A DNA stretch of 37,085 nt from a virus. Below the pieces are notes generated by a model, which had not been told where the DNA came from, ran no database searches, and worked only from the letters and a program-made list of their open reading frames with translations. The position numbers and the translations under genes are program-made. The DNA is taken from the IMG/VR virus record IMGVR_UViG_3300009788_000206, positions 1-37,085 of that record. One strand, written 5' to 3'. Shown here in pieces: positions 24,862-31,876 of this stretch (position 1 is the first letter of the stretch; each line of letters begins with the position of its first letter).

Positions 24862-25119
24862 TTACTTCAGTCGCCGGACCTTCTTGATGCAACACTTCGG
24901 GAGAGCGAGCGTGTGGTCGTAGTGCTCCGGGCCAATGCTCTGGGTGATCACGAGACTCCCATCTTCGTCCTTGCGCGTGACGAGACCCACAGACCGAACC
25001 ACCAGCCCGATTGGTCTCGATCGCTCGGTCACCTGTTCGGGTTCGTGCCACGACCCACCGATGGAGTGCGGGTCAATCCACGTGACTTCTACGGGGTACG
25101 GCTTAAACGGCTTGCTCAT
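24862..25119 (-). CDS. Conserved-looking small phage protein
   Basis: An 85-residue basic protein. It begins FKPYPVEVTWIDPHSIGGSW, a pattern seen in small phage proteins near terminase genes, and looks like a small beta-barrel (e.g. IGLVVRSVGLVTRKDEDG, SLVITQSIGPEHYD), ending in a basic tail with CC (PKCCIKKVRRLK). The function is unknown. GAGG lies about 11 nt before the ATG. It is the first gene downstream of the hairpin at 25144-25178 and the last before the terminase. Confidence 0.65.
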   Translation of the reverse strand: MSKPFKPYPVEVTWIDPHSIGGSWHEPEQVTERSRPIGLVVRSVGLVTRKDEDGSLVITQSIGPEHYDHTLALPKCCIKKVRRLK

Positions 25120-25143
25120 ATTCTATCGACCTCGAAGAAGGTC

Positions 25144-25178
25144 CCCGGGCTCTGGGACCCCTCGGCCCCGAGCCCGGG
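25144..25178 (-). terminator. GC-rich stem-loop between small genes
   Basis: CCCGGGCTC (25144-25152) and GAGCCCGGG (25170-25178) are exact reverse complements with a 17-nt loop. The element follows the 53-residue basic gene by 12 nt and lies just upstream of the 85-residue gene. On the minus strand it is followed by GGACCTTCTT rather than a T-run, so it could be a weak terminator or an mRNA end that separates the accessory block from the packaging genes. Confidence 0.45.
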
Positions 25179-25189
25179 TGGTTTCTGGG

Positions 25190-25351
25190 TCAGTACTTCA
25201 TCCCGGGGCGTAGTTCCTTCCGGCCGCTCGCCCGGGGCGCTGTGTTCTCCGATGTCGCGGTCGAGTGCATCGGGTTCTTGCCCCCGCCCCCGTAGCCGCC
25301 GCTCTTCTTGCCGCCCTTCTTCCCGCCGCCCTTTTTTCCGTAGCTCGCCAT
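25190..25351 (-). CDS. Small Gly/Lys-rich basic protein
   Basis: A 53-residue gene. The ATG at 25351 has a strong GGAGGAA site 4 nt upstream. The first 26 residues are low-complexity Lys/Gly/Tyr (MASYGKKGGGKKGGKKSGGY then GGGGKN); the rest (NPMHSTATSENTAPRASGRK, then ELRPGMKY) is polar and basic. The strongly positive, disordered N-terminus would suit binding to DNA, RNA or acidic proteins, but no function is established. Its clear ribosome site, codon-by-codon sense and snug placement between the DHH gene and a hairpin support it being real. Confidence 0.7.
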   Translation of the reverse strand: MASYGKKGGGKKGGKKSGGYGGGGKNPMHSTATSENTAPRASGRKELRPGMKY

Positions 25352-25416
25352 CGTGTTCCTCCATGAATGAATTGGCCAATAGTCTCATGAGTACCACACG
25401 GGGCGCAGATGGTCGA

Positions 25417-26280
25417 TCAAGACGGGGAGAACCCCTCCGGCAGTTCAGCGCACTGCCACCCGGCCGCCTTGAGGTGCCCACCGCCGCCACGACCCTTCGC
25501 CACGGCGCCGACGTTGACTCCCGGCTTGTCCGTGTAGAGGCTGATGGTCCAGTGCTCGCCGCCGGCATTGTAGAACGCGCACACGGCGTCGTACTTCTCG
25601 GGGTCCCACACCGACTCGAAGATCTGGGAATTGCCGCGCGCTACGTTCATGCAGATGCAGCGGAGCCCGTCGATCTCTGCGTCGAAGGAGAAGGCGCAGA
25701 TCTCGGCGTTGTGGCTGGCGACGTAAGCGAGGATGGTTCGCCCCTGCTCAATGATGCTGTTCGCTCGCCAGTTGCCGTTTCCCGCCTCCCATAACCAGCC
25801 CCAGCCCTCGGCGTCTGGCGCCCACGCGTGTTGACGCATACCCCACTGAAACGGCATCACGGTCTCGTGCGCGCCGAGATCCCAGACGTCGTAACGGCCG
25901 AGGAGCCACACGGCGAGCGGTAGTTCTTCGTCTGGGAACAACGCGCCCCATGTGAGTTCACAGCCGGCCTTCTCGACATCCAAGACATCGAGTTCCGGGA
26001 AGGGGCGTTCACCCTCCATGATTTTGTCGTACTCTTCGATCGCCGTCTTGTGGTGGTCGATCCACGTCACTTCGCAGATGTCGAACAGCTCGATCATCCG
26101 CTCGAACGGTTGGAGCGCGCAGTCGACCATGAACACGCGGTTGCCGCGGAACTGCTCGAGGTCGATGGGGTCGCCGTACTGGTAGGGGACCAGGATGGCC
26201 TCCGGGAACCGGCGGAGCACGATTGCCGCGGAGCATTTCCCGTCGAGGTCAACGCGGTGGTAGATGCAGAAGGTTTTCAT
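25417..26280 (-). CDS. DHH-family phosphoesterase
   Basis: A 287-residue protein with DHH superfamily motifs in order: HRVDLDG (H8, D11, D13), MVDCA (D53), WIDHH (D75, H76, H77), and the DHHA1-like substrate-binding GRGGGGHLKAAG near 263-274. Members include nanoRNase/pAp phosphatases (NrnA), NrnB and cyclic-dinucleotide phosphodiesterases, using Mn2+ or Mg2+ to hydrolyse short nucleic acids or nucleotides. In a phage it might recycle oligonucleotides or degrade a cyclic-dinucleotide or oligonucleotide defence signal; the sequence does not decide between these. The ATG overlaps the upstream stop (ATGA), with GAGGA before it. Confidence 0.88.
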   Translation of the reverse strand: MKTFCIYHRVDLDGKCSAAIVLRRFPEAILVPYQYGDPIDLEQFRGNRVFMVDCALQPFERMIELFDICEVTWIDHHKTAIEEYDKIMEGERPFPELDVLDVEKAGCELTWGALFPDEELPLAVWLLGRYDVWDLGAHETVMPFQWGMRQHAWAPDAEGWGWLWEAGNGNWRANSIIEQGRTILAYVASHNAEICAFSFDAEIDGLRCICMNVARGNSQIFESVWDPEKYDAVCAFYNAGGEHWTISLYTDKPGVNVGAVAKGRGGGGHLKAAGWQCAELPEGFSPS

Positions 26281-26714
26281 TGGCTATCCTCGATGTGCCC
26301 GAGTTCCTCGAGCAACTGCTTCGCGTCGTCGTACCATGCGCCTACGGTGTCACCATCGCGTTCGCCGGGGGTGCGGGTGCGGAGACTCATTGCCCGGATC
26401 AACATGTTGGCGAGTTTCACGGCCTCTAGTTTGTCTCTGGCCTCCCCCTCGTACACCAGAGCCGAGATCTGCCTCTCGCTGACCTCCAACCGGCCCACCC
26501 GCTCCTCGATCCGCCCAAGGTTGATACCGAGGCGGATGTGGTTCCCATCACAGAGCCCACACACCTGAGCCGCATCGATGTTGTACCCACCATCTAGGCG
26601 TGGCGTCACCTCGAACGTTTCCCCCCCACACCGGGTGCAGTGGTGACGGTTGCTGCACGATACATCCAGCTTGGCGTCGGAGAGTTCGGCTTTGCTGAAG
26701 TGGATGAAGCTCAC
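26277..26714 (-). CDS. Zinc-ribbon hypothetical protein
   Basis: A 145-residue protein. I choose the GTG at 26714, which overlaps the previous stop (GTGA) and follows GAGGTGC; longer in-frame readings lie inside the upstream gene. Near residue 26 there is HHCTRCGG and near residue 52 VCGLCDG, two CxxC pairs forming a probable zinc ribbon. The remainder is helical (RIEERVGRLEVSERQISALV, then ARDKLEAVKLANMLIRAMSL). Its function is unknown. It ends by overlapping the start of the DHH gene. Confidence 0.65.
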   Translation of the reverse strand: MSFIHFSKAELSDAKLDVSCSNRHHCTRCGGETFEVTPRLDGGYNIDAAQVCGLCDGNHIRLGINLGRIEERVGRLEVSERQISALVYEGEARDKLEAVKLANMLIRAMSLRTRTPGERDGDTVGAWYDDAKQLLEELGHIEDSQ

Positions 26715-27076
26715 GACAGCACCTCGGAGACCGGTTCGTAGATCTTCTGGAAGTAGTCTGCATTCTCCGGGTAGTAGGTATCCCCGATGGCCGCCTTTAT
26801 CACCCAATCGCCCGGGCAGACTGTGTGGTAGCCGCCGACAGAAAACTCAAGCTGCCCGGCTCTTGTCACTCCGTGGTCGTGGAACTTCTCTCCGCACTCG
26901 GGGCACGGGGAATCGCCATCAACATCGGGTCGGCGGAACCGGCGTACGACCTTACCCTCACTGAGGAACGATTCACCGTCGGCGCCCGTCAGGGTCTCGC
27001 ATGCGTCCTCTGGGTGGTCGCCGTTCTTGTACCACTGGTGGGCTTCGTAGATGTGGATCTTCCTGAATCTGGACAT
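26711..27076 (-). CDS. Conserved-type phage hypothetical protein
   Basis: A 121-residue protein from the ATG at 27076 (MSRFRKIHIYEAHQW), which has a strong AGGAGAA site. An in-frame ATG at 27175 overlaps the upstream stop (ATGA) and would add 33 residues, but these look unlike the family. The pattern (start KIHIYEAHQWYKNGD, then CPECGEKFHDHG, then GGYHTVCPGDWVIKA) matches a widespread small phage protein with a CxxC...H motif and a CPGDWI-like core. Its biochemical role is not established to my knowledge. It is coupled to the next gene by a GTGA overlap. Confidence 0.7.
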   Translation of the reverse strand: MSRFRKIHIYEAHQWYKNGDHPEDACETLTGADGESFLSEGKVVRRFRRPDVDGDSPCPECGEKFHDHGVTRAGQLEFSVGGYHTVCPGDWVIKAAIGDTYYPENADYFQKIYEPVSEVLS

Positions 27077-27171
27077 GCTTTCTCCTGTGCTGGTTCCGTC
27101 CATCGCAAGTACCGGCCTCTTGTCGCGGTAGATGAGCGGCGCGTTATCTGGAACGATGTTTGCCCTCGCCG

Positions 27172-27375
27172 TCATGATGGGGGTGGTGAGCCCATCGCTT
27201 TGTTCACGGCCTCTGCCGTCAATTTGGTCAGATACTCCCTCGCCTCATCACCGACCATCCCCGCCGGCAGTGCGATGTCGAGCCTGAGCACCCACTCGTC
27301 GCTATCGTCGGAGCGGGTCCAAAGGTCGTCGTCTCTACGTGCGTGGAACAGGTATTTCTTTCCCCACATCCTCAT
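27172..27375 (-). CDS. Small hypothetical protein
   Basis: A 67-residue protein. It looks alpha/beta, with KKYLFHARRDDDLWTR and LRLDIALP strands and a C-terminal helix (EAREYLTKLTAEAVNKAMGS). The ATG overlaps the previous stop (ATGA). The roughly 100 bases between this gene and the ATG at 27076 carry only an open extension of the next frame. The family is not recognised. Confidence 0.55.
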   Translation of the reverse strand: MRMWGKKYLFHARRDDDLWTRSDDSDEWVLRLDIALPAGMVGDEAREYLTKLTAEAVNKAMGSPPPS

Positions 27376-27608
27376 GGTCGCCCCTTCTTTTCATCCGTCG
27401 TGTAGGAAGTTCGGTAGCCGTGCTCCTCGAATCTCTTCAGCGTCCAAATATCGTTGGCGACGCTCTCCATGTAGTTTCGCAACTCCAAGACGTGGATTGC
27501 GGCGGCTTCGTATTGGGTTGACCGCGTGCTGTCTCGGATAAGCGGTAAAAGCTCGTCGATGCGGTTCAGCTTGCTCTCAAGCGCTTCCTCTGTCGGCCTG
27601 AGGCTCAT
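27372..27608 (-). CDS. Small helical hypothetical protein
   Basis: A 78-residue protein from the ATG at 27608 (MSLRPTEEALESKLNRI), with a GAGGGGGTAGAG site just upstream; longer in-frame codons overlap the preceding gene and look like non-coding shadow. It is almost entirely helical and charged (AIHVLELRNYMESVANDIWT), with a basic tail. No motif is seen. It could be a small regulator or inhibitor of a host protein, but only the context of a small-gene accessory block supports that idea. Confidence 0.55.
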   Translation of the reverse strand: MSLRPTEEALESKLNRIDELLPLIRDSTRSTQYEAAAIHVLELRNYMESVANDIWTLKRFEEHGYRTSYTTDEKKGRP

Positions 27609-27610
27609 CT

Positions 27611-28054
27611 CTACCCCCTCGGCAGGTGCCGGCCGTCCTGCATCTGCCGAACGTGCTCGATGGTCCGCGGGTCGTTCACCACGTCGATGATGCTCGTGGG
27701 CTTCCCGGTGCCCGTGCGCTCCGCTCTGAGCTTCGCCTTTACCGAGTCCCACACCTCGATGGGGATTGACCCTAGGTCGATGACGAGGTGCATCCCTCGG
27801 AGGAACTCGGGGCGGTCCACGTCAGCCGGCGGGTTCCCTGCGCGCAGCCTGTAGTTGTTCGCGTTGTCCTCCTCGAACCACAGGTGCCTGACGGGCGGCT
27901 TCTTGTTCCCGTCGCGCACCGCCGTGATGAGGCAGGCGTAGGTCACGCGGATGCGGGCCTGCTCGAGGTTCTTCCGGGTGATGGGTTCAATCCGCCGGTT
28001 TTTGATGCGCTCGAGGCGGTTGGCCTCCTGCATGATGCGGGCGAGGCTAGACAT
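27611..28054 (-). CDS. Hypothetical protein
   Basis: A 147-residue protein from the ATG at 28054 (MSSLARIMQEANRLERIKN). The start overlaps the end of the upstream gene by 8 nt. A basic helical N-terminus is followed by an alpha/beta part (ARIRVTYACLITAVRDGN, then MHLVIDLGSIPIEVWDSV) and a basic C-terminus ending in RQMQDGRHLPRG. No known motif is visible. Stop and neighbouring start are 2 nt apart, so it is part of the same operon. Confidence 0.6.
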   Translation of the reverse strand: MSSLARIMQEANRLERIKNRRIEPITRKNLEQARIRVTYACLITAVRDGNKKPPVRHLWFEEDNANNYRLRAGNPPADVDRPEFLRGMHLVIDLGSIPIEVWDSVKAKLRAERTGTGKPTSIIDVVNDPRTIEHVRQMQDGRHLPRG

Positions 28055-28313
28055 TGGCGAGTTCCCAGTCTCTCGCCTGTCTCCACGCTGGGTACGCCGA
28101 GGCCGCAATTGACGGTCCCTCGGTCGGCGTTTGTTTGACACCACTGGGGTCCTCGCCAATCTCCACGCGCGTGCATTCGGACCTCTTGGTTATCCGAGAC
28201 ACATTGGCGGTCGGCTTCCGGTCTTCCTTCACCGGGTGGCGCTTGCACCTCCCGGTCTTCACGATCGCATGGCATCTGGCCATGGTGCATTGGACAAACT
28301 CAGCTAGTGGCAT
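28047..28313 (-). CDS. Small basic Cys/His-containing protein
   Basis: An 88-residue protein. The N-terminal CTMARCHAIVKTGRCKRHP has Cys and His residues spaced like a small metal-binding knuckle (C9, C14, H15, C23, H26); a later Cys lies in KRSECTR. The C-terminal half is polar. The start overlaps the sulfotransferase-like gene by 14 nt. There is no firm family. It may bind nucleic acid, but this is speculative. Confidence 0.5.
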   Translation of the reverse strand: MPLAEFVQCTMARCHAIVKTGRCKRHPVKEDRKPTANVSRITKRSECTRVEIGEDPSGVKQTPTEGPSIAASAYPAWRQARDWELANV

Positions 28314-28863
28314 CTGCCAACTCCGATTCCAAGAACCCTGGATAGCACCGAGGGGTACGGGGCCGCACTACCGCGGCCATTTTGTCTACGTCGAGGTAGT
28401 TGTCGTACATGTCAGAGATGAGTTGCGCCGACCACTTCGGTTGAGAGAGCAGTGTCTCAAAGTTGAGGCGCACAGTCTCGTGGCCGCTGTACTTGGCAAC
28501 GGTCCGCAGGCCGGTCCGTAGATCCTGTGGGATGAGTTGCCTGATGATGCTTGGACGGCTCAGCATTTCGCTAGCGCCAGCAGCTCGTTGGAATTTTGCA
28601 CGGCTCATGGCCTGCTGGGTGATGTCTCGGTCGAGCCATAGGACCCGATAGCCAAAGCACGTCGGTGGTTGTTCGCCATCTGCGTCCATCACCCCAGGGC
28701 CCAACCACTTCACAGCATCCAGCATGTCGAGATCGGCGAACGCCGTCTTGCTCTCGAACGTCGGGTAGCGCCCAGGCACACGGAGCCCCGCAGCTGCCAG
28801 CATCTGCATCACCAGCGAGGTCCCACAGCGACCGAGGCCCGCTATGAGCAGCTTGCTAGGCAT
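28300..28863 (-). CDS. Sulfotransferase-like P-loop protein
   Basis: A 187-residue protein. The N-terminus LLIAGLGRCGTSLVMQML is the 5'-phosphosulfate-binding loop typical of sulfotransferases (GxxRxGTSLxxxxL). The segment WLDRDITQQAMSRAKF corresponds to the RDP...S...F region that contacts the 3'-phosphate of PAPS. These enzymes transfer sulfate from PAPS to hydroxyl or amino groups. Small versions are known in marine phages. The phage substrate is unknown: a host surface sugar, a small molecule or a protein are all possible. It is shorter than cellular sulfotransferases (often 250-300 residues) but keeps the nucleotide-binding ends. Confidence 0.75.
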   Translation of the reverse strand: MPSKLLIAGLGRCGTSLVMQMLAAAGLRVPGRYPTFESKTAFADLDMLDAVKWLGPGVMDADGEQPPTCFGYRVLWLDRDITQQAMSRAKFQRAAGASEMLSRPSIIRQLIPQDLRTGLRTVAKYSGHETVRLNFETLLSQPKWSAQLISDMYDNYLDVDKMAAVVRPRTPRCYPGFLESELADATS

Positions 28864-29119
28864 CCTGCTTCATGGCGTTGATCGCACGGGCCATCCGCTC
28901 AGGGTCCAGCCTGTTCAGGTGGACGGTGGCCGTGCTCACGATCTCGGCGAGTTGGGTGGGTGGGATTTGAACGTAGGAGTTGAGGCGGAGAGTCGAGCGA
29001 GCTGCGCGCAGGGCGTCGAGCACCTCGTCCCTCGTGAACTCGTGGGCCCACGGTGGACCATCCGGTTTGCACAGGCGATCAGCGGCCTGCGCGACCGTGA
29101 TGTGGGTGACGTGCGACAT
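28856..29119 (-). CDS. Small helical hypothetical protein
   Basis: An 87-residue protein. It looks fully helical (TVAQAADRLCKP, DEVLDALRAARSTLRLNS, then RLDPERMARAINAMKQDA). The ATG overlaps the upstream stop (TGATG), and the stop overlaps the start of the sulfotransferase-like gene by 8 nt. No motif or family is recognised. Confidence 0.55.
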   Translation of the reverse strand: MSHVTHITVAQAADRLCKPDGPPWAHEFTRDEVLDALRAARSTLRLNSYVQIPPTQLAEIVSTATVHLNRLDPERMARAINAMKQDA

Positions 29120-29733
29120 CAGTCGCCGGAGTCAGACGCTCCGTCGGGGCCGCTGTTCAAGGAGCCCTCGGTTGTGGTCTCCTTTTCGGCCCCGGGCAGG
29201 GTCGTGTCCACGTCATCGCCGTACACGTGGCGCAAGCGCTTGACGGCGGCGACCCTCACCGACGGGCGGGTCTCGTAGTGGATTACCGCGCGCAGCCAGT
29301 TCTTGGCGTCCTCGGCCCCATCTCCGTCCTTGGGGAACATCGAGCGGTTGATCTTGGTGATGGCGTCTCTGGCCGCTAGATCGCAGGTCGGAGCCTCCTG
29401 GGGCACGACGCCACCGTGACCCGCGGCACCGGCCGTGGGTTTGGGTGGCTCTTCCTTCACCGTGGCGGGTTGCCCGTGGAACACCGGGGCCCCGACGCAC
29501 ACGCCGTAGACCACCGCCAACCGAGCCCGATCGGCCAGTGGGGTGGTGTCGCGGTGCGGAGGGAAACCACCACCAGTCAGGCAGCGGTGAACGTCTTGGA
29601 TTGTTCGCTGGTGCTCGTCGCCCGGGGAGCCCGTACAACCCACACCGTAGAGGCCGAGCGCCCGCAGCGCATCGACTACGCGCTCGACAATCTCGAGGAT
29701 CTCGGACTGCTCTACGTCGGTGCGCGGCTTCAT
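29119..29733 (-). CDS. Hypothetical protein with helical ends
   Basis: A 204-residue protein from the ATG at 29733 (MKPRTDVEQSEILEIVERV), which overlaps the upstream stop (ATGA) and has GGAG 8 nt before it. Longer in-frame readings are shadows of the upstream gene. The N-terminal helix pair is followed by a Gly/Pro-rich middle (GHGGVVPQEAP), a helical stretch (DAKNWLRAVIHYETRPSVRV) and an acidic, disordered tail (KETTTEGSLNSGPDGASDSG). The family is not recognised. Confidence 0.6.
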   Translation of the reverse strand: MKPRTDVEQSEILEIVERVVDALRALGLYGVGCTGSPGDEHQRTIQDVHRCLTGGGFPPHRDTTPLADRARLAVVYGVCVGAPVFHGQPATVKEEPPKPTAGAAGHGGVVPQEAPTCDLAARDAITKINRSMFPKDGDGAEDAKNWLRAVIHYETRPSVRVAAVKRLRHVYGDDVDTTLPGAEKETTTEGSLNSGPDGASDSGD

Positions 29734-30143
29734 CGTGGCTGCTCCATCTTCTCTCGGTGGTCTTGGGGGTTGTAGGTATCCCACGGGGTGACAAAAACAA
29801 AGCTCGACAGGTGGGCGAGGATCGCGGGGCACCCCTCGATTGATTCACCGTCAATCTTAGAGGCCTTTGCCTGGTCCATCCCATCCTTGGTCCCGTAAAT
29901 GGCTACGGTATCACCGATGAGATACGCGACGACGTTCTTGAGGGTTTCGTCGCAGCCCGGGGTGAGGTTGTAGTTCGGCTTGAAGCTACCACCGTGGCGC
30001 GGGTTCATTCCCTCGCGCCACTTGAGCCAGCGAAGACGTGTTCCCGGGTGCGGCTTCGTCTCCTCGACCTCCTCGGGCTTCTCAACCTCCCGAGGCGGGG
30101 TCTCGGGTTTGTCGTTCTTCGCTGCTGTTGAGGCTCGTGGCAT
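29730..30143 (-). CDS. Hypothetical protein
   Basis: A 137-residue protein. A charged, disordered N-terminus (ETPPREVEKPEEVEETKPHP) is followed by a folded part (TRLRWLKWREGMNPRHGG, VAYLIGDTVAIYGTKDGM, then LAHLSSFVFVTPWDTYN). The start lies 62 nt inside the end of the GNAT-like gene, so the two genes overlap in different frames. No family is recognised. Confidence 0.55.
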   Translation of the reverse strand: MPRASTAAKNDKPETPPREVEKPEEVEETKPHPGTRLRWLKWREGMNPRHGGSFKPNYNLTPGCDETLKNVVAYLIGDTVAIYGTKDGMDQAKASKIDGESIEGCPAILAHLSSFVFVTPWDTYNPQDHREKMEQPR

Positions 30144-30615
30144 CTAGGCGCTCCCTGAATTGCTTGAACAGGATGTATGGGTTGTACACCACGCGAAAGC
30201 GATCGGGCAACCGCTCGCAATCGCGCGTCCAGTGGGTGGTGAGGATCGGCTCGCCCGGCTGGTGGCCCACGGTCTCCAGCATCTTCGCGGCGATGCCGAA
30301 GTGCCGGACGTAGAACCGGGTGAAGATGAAGTGGATGACGAGGTGGCCGTCGATGCGCTCGTAGCAGCAGAACCCCACGAGGTGGGTGGGGTCCTGGTCG
30401 TAGCACGCCACCACGGTCTCGCAGGTCTCGAGCAGGCCCTCGAGGATCTTCCGGTGGTGGGAGTGGAATATTTGGCGCGGGATGTTCTTGGCCCACAGCG
30501 AGTCGCGCGCGTAGGTCTCGCGCCAGCTCTTGAGGATGTAGTGGACGTCGCCGTCGACCGCCATGCGGATGCGGACGGGGGTGGTGCGGGCTGGTTGTTC
30601 TTGGGTCTCGGTCAT
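30082..30615 (-). CDS. GNAT-like acetyltransferase
   Basis: A 177-residue protein resembling phage-encoded GNAT-fold proteins: an early RIRMAVDGDVHYILKSWRE, the VVACYDQDPTHLVGFCCYER beta-hairpin, and VIHFIFTRFYVRHFGIAAKM, which has the strand-then-RxxGIAxxL acetyl-CoA-binding arrangement. GNAT enzymes transfer an acetyl group from acetyl-CoA to amines, including tRNA, proteins and small molecules. In phages they can modify host RNA polymerase or block toxins; the target here is unknown. The ATG overlaps the upstream stop (ATGA). Confidence 0.7.
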   Translation of the reverse strand: MTETQEQPARTTPVRIRMAVDGDVHYILKSWRETYARDSLWAKNIPRQIFHSHHRKILEGLLETCETVVACYDQDPTHLVGFCCYERIDGHLVIHFIFTRFYVRHFGIAAKMLETVGHQPGEPILTTHWTRDCERLPDRFRVVYNPYILFKQFRERLDATSLNSSEERQTRDPASGG

Positions 30616-30908
30616 GTGGTCGACTCTTCGAGTTTTGTCGCATCCTCGGCGGTGAGTGTAAGAATACCGACCGACAGAGCAAAAGTGTCACAATGCGCCA
30701 GTGCAGATGCGAGGCCCGCCTCCTCCAGGTGTTCGTCGAATAGCTTCTGGAACTCAACAAACGGCGATGGTTGGTTTTCGCCACACCGAACCTCCCCGTT
30801 CGGTAAGATCTCCACCGGTGGTTTACCGGCGGGGCAGCTATCCAGGTGCGGGCAGCCGCTGTTCAGAATCTCTTCTAGTTCTTCAATCGTTTTCTTTTCG
30901 CTCGCCAT
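30612..30908 (-). CDS. Hypothetical protein with Cys-rich patch
   Basis: A 98-residue acidic protein from the ATG at 30908, which overlaps the upstream stop (TGATG). A charged helix (EKKTIEELEEILNSG) is followed by CPHLDSCPAG and a later RCGENQ, a Cys arrangement that could bind zinc. The rest is helical (FVEFQKLFDEHLEEAG). The family is unknown. Its stop overlaps the GNAT-like gene start. Confidence 0.55.
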   Translation of the reverse strand: MASEKKTIEELEEILNSGCPHLDSCPAGKPPVEILPNGEVRCGENQPSPFVEFQKLFDEHLEEAGLASALAHCDTFALSVGILTLTAEDATKLEESTT

Positions 30909-31327
30909 CACTCTCCTCCGCGGCCGGCAATCGCCAGCCTTAATCGTGACAAAATCTCAGGGTTCTCGAGCAGCATCGTGATGAGCTCGTCGTCGGTCAT
31001 CCGGTCGATGTCGTCGAGCTTCTGCTGCTCCCGCTCCTCGCGCGACAGGTCGACGAGGGCCCGGACGTACCGGGCGAACTGCATGGTCTCCTTGGGCTGG
31101 AGGCCGGTATTGCGTTGGGATTTGGTGAGAAGGTTCGTGAGTTCGTTGCCGAGGATGGCTTGGGAGTCGGTCATCAGCCTGTGGACCGGGGGGACTATCA
31201 GTGCGTCCCGCAGGTCCACCACCTGGGGCTCCCTGGTCTGGGTCTCCACCGTCATCGGTGGGTCTTTGCCATCGCTCGACACGTTTAGCCTTGGTGCCTT
31301 CTTCTTGCTCTTCGACCGCTTCGACAT
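30908..31327 (-). CDS. Hypothetical helical protein, possible small terminase
   Basis: A 139-residue protein from the ATG at 31327 (MSKRSKSKKKAPRL). The very basic first 15 residues suggest nucleic acid binding. The rest is helical (VVDLRDALIVPPVHRLM, ETMQFARYVRALVDLSREER) and ends in TDDELITMLLENPEIL. No HTH is obvious. The basic arm plus an oligomerisation-like helical core would suit a small terminase subunit, otherwise missing here, but it lies 6 kb from the large subunit and the resemblance is weak. Treat as hypothetical. Confidence 0.55.
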   Translation of the reverse strand: MSKRSKSKKKAPRLNVSSDGKDPPMTVETQTREPQVVDLRDALIVPPVHRLMTDSQAILGNELTNLLTKSQRNTGLQPKETMQFARYVRALVDLSREEREQQKLDDIDRMTDDELITMLLENPEILSRLRLAIAGRGGE

Positions 31328-31364
31328 GGTTGTAGCATACGCGTTGGTCGCGCCGTCTACAGGG

Positions 31365-31856
31365 CTACCAGCTCTCCTGCTCGCGCTTCTGCTCCTCGCA
31401 GAACTCGCCATACTCCTCGAACGTCATGTTGAGCTTCGTCCTCAACTCCTCGAGCCGCTCCACCCCGTCGTCGTGGGTGGCCAGAACCTCCTCGGCCCTC
31501 CTTTTGGCGACGTTGATGGCCTCCATGTTCGTCTGGATGAGCTGCTCGGCTCGCCGTCGGACGTGAGCCGTCCTCTCGTACTCCTGCCGCACGCACCCGG
31601 GGCAGTGTTTGGGTAGATCCTCTATGCTCAGAGTCCCCAACGCGGTGAACTTCCCGCACCTCGTGCACTTCACCACCCGGACGAACGCCGCGTCCTCCCC
31701 GTCCCTCACCACCCCGCGCCTCTCGACTGAGTCGATGGCAAACCGCGCCTGGGTTTGTAGGTAACCGGCGCACTCCGCGCGCTTCTTGTGCTCGCACCCG
31801 TCGAAGCTGTGCGCCGCAATTTTCGCCAACGTGTTCAGTAAAACAAGCGTATCCAT
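31365..31856 (-). CDS. Zinc-ribbon, coiled-coil hypothetical protein
   Basis: About 163 residues. The ATG at 31856 (MDTLVLLNTLAKIA) has a strong AAGGAG site 6 nt upstream; an in-frame ATG at 31880 overlaps the previous stop (ATGA) and is the alternative. Near residue 57 is KCTRCGKF and near residue 77 HCPGC, two CxxC pairs of a probable zinc ribbon. A long charged helix follows (EYERTAHVRRRAEQLIQTN, RRAEEVLATHDDGVERLEEL). The role is unknown. Its stop lies 37 nt before the next start. Confidence 0.6.
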   Translation of the reverse strand: MDTLVLLNTLAKIAAHSFDGCEHKKRAECAGYLQTQARFAIDSVERRGVVRDGEDAAFVRVVKCTRCGKFTALGTLSIEDLPKHCPGCVRQEYERTAHVRRRAEQLIQTNMEAINVAKRRAEEVLATHDDGVERLEELRTKLNMTFEEYGEFCEEQKREQESW

Positions 31857-31876
31857 GGTCTTCTCCTTGGTTGTGG

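Noticed and set aside
25116-25568. Minus-strand open frame overlapping the DHH and 53-residue genes
   Set aside because: Arg-rich shadow of two better-supported genes, with no ribosome site at its start.
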